Source of the DNA: CAVXAE01 sp044225565
GTDB lineage: Bacteria > Pseudomonadota > Gammaproteobacteria > Steroidobacterales > Steroidobacteraceae
Direction: 5' to 3'
DNA length: 28,434 bases
NCBI GenBank assembly: GCA_044225565.1
Contig: JBGAIL010000047.1
Coordinates: forward strand, 1 to 28,434
The notes under the pieces are model-generated. The model did not search any database. It had not been told where the DNA came from and saw only the letters and a list, made by a program, of their open reading frames with translations. Position 1 is the first letter of the stretch, and each line of letters opens with the position of its first letter. The translations under genes were made by a program, and so were the position numbers. This document shows, in pieces, positions 26,152-28,434 of this stretch.

Positions 26152-26741
26152 GTGGGCTTTCCATGCTCGGTCCCCGTTCGTGAATCGGCCTCTTCAGTCG
26201 CGCGCTCGGAGGAAGGCTCTCCGAAGGCGCGGCGCGCCAGATCCCGCAGCCCCCGACTCAGATAGCCCGCGAGCGTCTTCTCCAGCAGGCCCAGCCTTTC
26301 GGCGGCCTCCCGCTGGCTGAGCCCTTCGATGCGGCGCAGCCAGATGGCCTCGCGCGCGCGATCCGGAAGACCGTCCAGCGCCTCGACCAGCCGCCGCAGC
26401 TCCTGCCGGCCGCCCACACGGCGCTCGGGAGAGATCTCATCTACCAGGACGTTCAACTCGTCCAGATCTTGTGTGTAGTCGATGGAAATCACCCTGCCGT
26501 GACGGATTCGGTCGCACAGCAGGTTGCGCGCGACGGTGAAAAGGAATGCCTTGGGCAGGTCGGGCCGCCGCCGTGCGGCCGCTTCGTACACCCGCACGTA
26601 GATATCCTGGCGCAGGTCGGAAATATCGCTGGAATGGCGCCACACCCGCCGCAGATAGCGCGTCAGCGCAGCCTCGTGCGGCAGGATCTCGACCGCGAAC
26701 CATCGGTCGAGCGCCGTATCGGGCCGGTGAACGGGGAACAT
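26148..26741 (-). CDS. FecI-type ECF RNA polymerase sigma factor
   Basis: The second ECF sigma factor, 197 aa and intact. Region 2: EAALTRYLRRVWRHSSDISDLRQDIYVRVYEAA and FLFTVARNLLCDRIRHGRVISID. Region 4: ALDGLPDRAREAIWLRRIEGLSQREAAERLGLLEKTLAGYLSRGLRDLARRAFG. It heads the minus-strand operon fecI-fecR-receptor-two hydrolases and is coupled to fecR by an ATGA overlap. A possible FecI-type promoter lies 26-57 bp upstream, suggesting autoregulation. It is only about 22% longer in its tail than its counterpart at 1902, with an extra polar C-terminus (SSERATEEADSRTGTEHGKPT-like). Confidence 0.92.
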   Translation of the reverse strand: MFPVHRPDTALDRWFAVEILPHEAALTRYLRRVWRHSSDISDLRQDIYVRVYEAAARRRPDLPKAFLFTVARNLLCDRIRHGRVISIDYTQDLDELNVLVDEISPERRVGGRQELRRLVEALDGLPDRAREAIWLRRIEGLSQREAAERLGLLEKTLAGYLSRGLRDLARRAFGEPSSERATEEADSRTGTEHGKPT

Positions 26742-26766
26742 GCCCGCACCATACTCCAGCGGAACC

Positions 26767-26798
26767 GGGCGACAAGGCCGGCCGCGAGAATTTCCGTC
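26767..26798 (-). promoter_or_regulatory. Candidate ECF (FecI-type) promoter of the second fecI operon
   Basis: On the minus strand GACGGAAATTCTC (26798-26786) contains GGAAAT, the classical FecI -35 sequence. About 17 nt later comes TGTCGCCC, which holds the GTC often seen in ECF -10 elements. The GACGGAAA-TTCT stretch also occurs in the dyad at 1811-1839. It is placed by motif only. Confidence 0.35.
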
Positions 26799-26865
26799 CG
26801 GCTACAACCTTTTCAGGAGTGGCTCGTCCCGGTATCGATGGGCGATGCTGCCCGATTCATGCGCG

Positions 26866-28434
26866 TCAGAAACCGATGCGCAGCGTCGCGAGCACCGAGC
26901 GTGGCGCGCCGAAGAAGTTGCCGAACTCGGTGCCGCTGATGCGCGTGTAGTATTTCTCATCGAACACGTTCTCGACGTTCAGCGCCAGCGTCATGCGCTC
27001 CGTGAGGTCGTAACCGACCTGCACGTTGACGAGCGCATAGCTGGATTGCGCCGCGCCCGTGCCGTTGCCGAAGAAAAGCAGCGCGGCTTCGGTGCGGCTC
27101 TGCCAGTTGACGCCACCGCCGAAGCTCATCTTGGCGAGCGAGCCACCCCCCGGGCGATAGTGGGTCCACACCTTCACCGCATGCTCCGGCACCGCGATGC
27201 TGACTTCGGCGCCCGCCTGCGCGTCATCCTCGAGGTCGATGTAGGCGTAGCCGCCCGAGACGCGCCAGCCCGGCAGGATCTCTCCGTTCAGCTCGACGTC
27301 GACACCCGTGGCCGTCACCTTGCCCGAGGCGAGGTAGGTGCCCGGCGTGAAGTCCGGGATCGCGCGGTTCGACTGCTTGATGCGGTAGCCCGCGAGCGTG
27401 AACAACAGCTTCTCATCGTGCAGACCCGCCTTCATGCCGATCTCGACCTGGTCCCCGACCACCGGAGGCAGGTTCTCGCCCGAGGCCGTGCGCGCTTCCT
27501 GAGGCTGGAAAGTGTTCGCGAAGCTCGCGTAAGCGGTCCAGGAGGGCGCCACCGTCCAGACCAGGCCGGCGTAAGGCGTGAAGCGGCCGTTCTTCTTCAC
27601 CCCGCTCCGCGAGACCGGCGGAGGATCGAGCAGCGTCGTCGATTCCTCGTACCGGCTCAGCCGCCCGCCGAGCACGAGTTTCAACGGGTCCGCGAGCTGG
27701 TAGCGCACCTGCCCGTAGACGCCGGACTGCTTCGTCTTGAATTCGGTGGTGTCGGAGAACGTGATGGGCAGCTTCGGCGTGTCGTGCACCGGCGCGTAGT
27801 AGTCGTAGTCGCCGAGGAAATCGCGACCGTAGAAATCGTTGGTGCTCGTGCGATCCTGGTAGTCGGTGCCCACCACCACCTCGTGCTCGCGGCCGAAGAG
27901 CGCGACGCGGCCGACGGCGTTGAGATCCACCGTGAGGTAGTCGAGGTCCCGGAAGAATGCCGAATCGAGCAAGGCGCCGGTGCCGTCGGTGGGCGTGATG
28001 CCGGTGAAGGAGATGGGATAAGCGCCTTCGATGGCGGTGTTCAGATTGCCGTACTGCCCGCTCAGGCGCACCAGCCATCCGTTGGCGAACGCGTGCCGCA
28101 ACTCCGCGAACGCCGCCTTGGTGGTGAAGTCCGCGCGATTCCAGTCCGCGCCCGTGAAGGTGGAGCGCGGGAAATCCGCGAGACCGCCGCCCGCAAGCCC
28201 CGGCAGGCCGCTGAAGAATCCGCCATCGAACTCGTCGTAATGGCTGCCGGCCGTGAACGACGTCGACTCGGTGAGCGCGACATCGATCACGCCGAAGCCC
28301 ACGAGGCGCCGCTGGTGGGAGACGTCGTAGAACTGGTCCCGGTCCTGGAACGAAAGCCCGGCGCGCGCGCCGACGCGATCGGAGAGCGGCGTGGAAAAGT
28401 CGGCCTCGGCGCGATAGTTGTTCCACGATCCCGC
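26866..28434 (-). CDS. TonB-dependent receptor, C-terminal part (5' end outside window)
   Basis: The barrel of a third TonB-dependent receptor, 522 residues seen. The frame is open to the right edge (WNNYRAEADFSTPLSDRVGARAGL is still in frame), so the plug and signal peptide lie outside. Siderophore-receptor features include GADWNRADFTTKAAFAELRH, ADPLKLVLGGRLSRYEE, FTPYAGLVWTVAPSWTAYASFANTFQPQ, NLPPVVGDQVEIGMKAGL and LNVENVFDEKYYTRISG. It ends GAPRSVLATLRIGF, with the terminal Phe used by the BAM machinery. The part seen has no frameshift. It ends 124 bp before the second fecI gene on the same strand, so read-through or co-regulation is possible. The ligand is unknown. Confidence 0.9.
   Translation of the reverse strand, partial: AGSWNNYRAEADFSTPLSDRVGARAGLSFQDRDQFYDVSHQRRLVGFGVIDVALTESTSFTAGSHYDEFDGGFFSGLPGLAGGGLADFPRSTFTGADWNRADFTTKAAFAELRHAFANGWLVRLSGQYGNLNTAIEGAYPISFTGITPTDGTGALLDSAFFRDLDYLTVDLNAVGRVALFGREHEVVVGTDYQDRTSTNDFYGRDFLGDYDYYAPVHDTPKLPITFSDTTEFKTKQSGVYGQVRYQLADPLKLVLGGRLSRYEESTTLLDPPPVSRSGVKKNGRFTPYAGLVWTVAPSWTAYASFANTFQPQEARTASGENLPPVVGDQVEIGMKAGLHDEKLLFTLAGYRIKQSNRAIPDFTPGTYLASGKVTATGVDVELNGEILPGWRVSGGYAYIDLEDDAQAGAEVSIAVPEHAVKVWTHYRPGGGSLAKMSFGGGVNWQSRTEAALLFFGNGTGAAQSSYALVNVQVGYDLTERMTLALNVENVFDEKYYTRISGTEFGNFFGAPRSVLATLRIGF

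Noticed and set aside
26742..26865. Terminator after the third receptor
   Set aside because: Only a 4-bp GGGC/GCCC stem without a T-run was seen, too weak to call.

Overview
The window is GC-rich DNA from a Gram-negative bacterium, most likely a gammaproteobacterium of the Steroidobacter/Xanthomonadales kind. That placement is inferred from three TonB-dependent receptors, two FecI/FecR pairs, a XylR-type LacI/AraC hybrid regulator, secreted S9 and S15 peptidase-like enzymes and an SSS sugar symporter. No marker gene is present to prove it. Coding density is very high and no gap exceeds 150 bases. No rRNA, tRNA, CRISPR, prophage or insertion sequence was seen.

Layout. (1) 1-3484: a left-truncated TonB-dependent siderophore receptor (-) diverges from a FecI-type sigma factor and a FecR anti-sigma factor (+). 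The gap between them holds two strong dyads. (2) 3542-4243: an orphan lipoprotein (-) with Gly-Glu-Ala-Gly repeats, behind a LacI-family-like operator palindrome. (3) 13022 down to 4391 (-): XylR-like regulator, DPP4-type S9 peptidase, CocE-type hydrolase, PQQ-like beta-propeller lipoprotein, cytochrome b, and a Tat-exported YedY/sulfite-oxidase-like molybdoenzyme. The last four overlap by 4 nt each. A 47-bp element with a conserved hairpin stands before both the S9 peptidase and the CocE hydrolase. (4) 13059-19454 (+): a galactose operon of secreted galM, Na+/sugar symporter, a small membrane protein, galK, galT and a secreted GH5-like glycosidase. It diverges from the XylR-like gene with only 36 bp between. 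(5) 26741 down to 19470 (-): fecI, fecR, TonB-dependent receptor, beta-lactamase-like serine hydrolase and PAF-acetylhydrolase-like esterase, mostly chained by ATGA overlaps. (6) 26866-28434 (-): the C-terminal part of a third TonB-dependent receptor.

How it works together (inference): each FecI/FecR pair should switch on its neighbouring receptor when a ligand is sensed at the surface. The gal operon would release, mutarotate, import and phosphorylate galactose, probably under the XylR-like regulator. The PQQ-like/cytochrome b/molybdoenzyme trio looks like a periplasmic redox chain with two lipoproteins and a membrane cytochrome.

Quality caveat: between about 14.1 and 25.4 kb, six genes carry frame breaks and galK lacks part of its N-terminus. 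Many breaks are single-base shifts, several in homopolymers, while protein conservation continues on both sides. Genes before 14 kb and after 25.4 kb are clean. This looks more like a poorly polished stretch of assembly than genuine gene decay, but the sequence alone cannot settle it.
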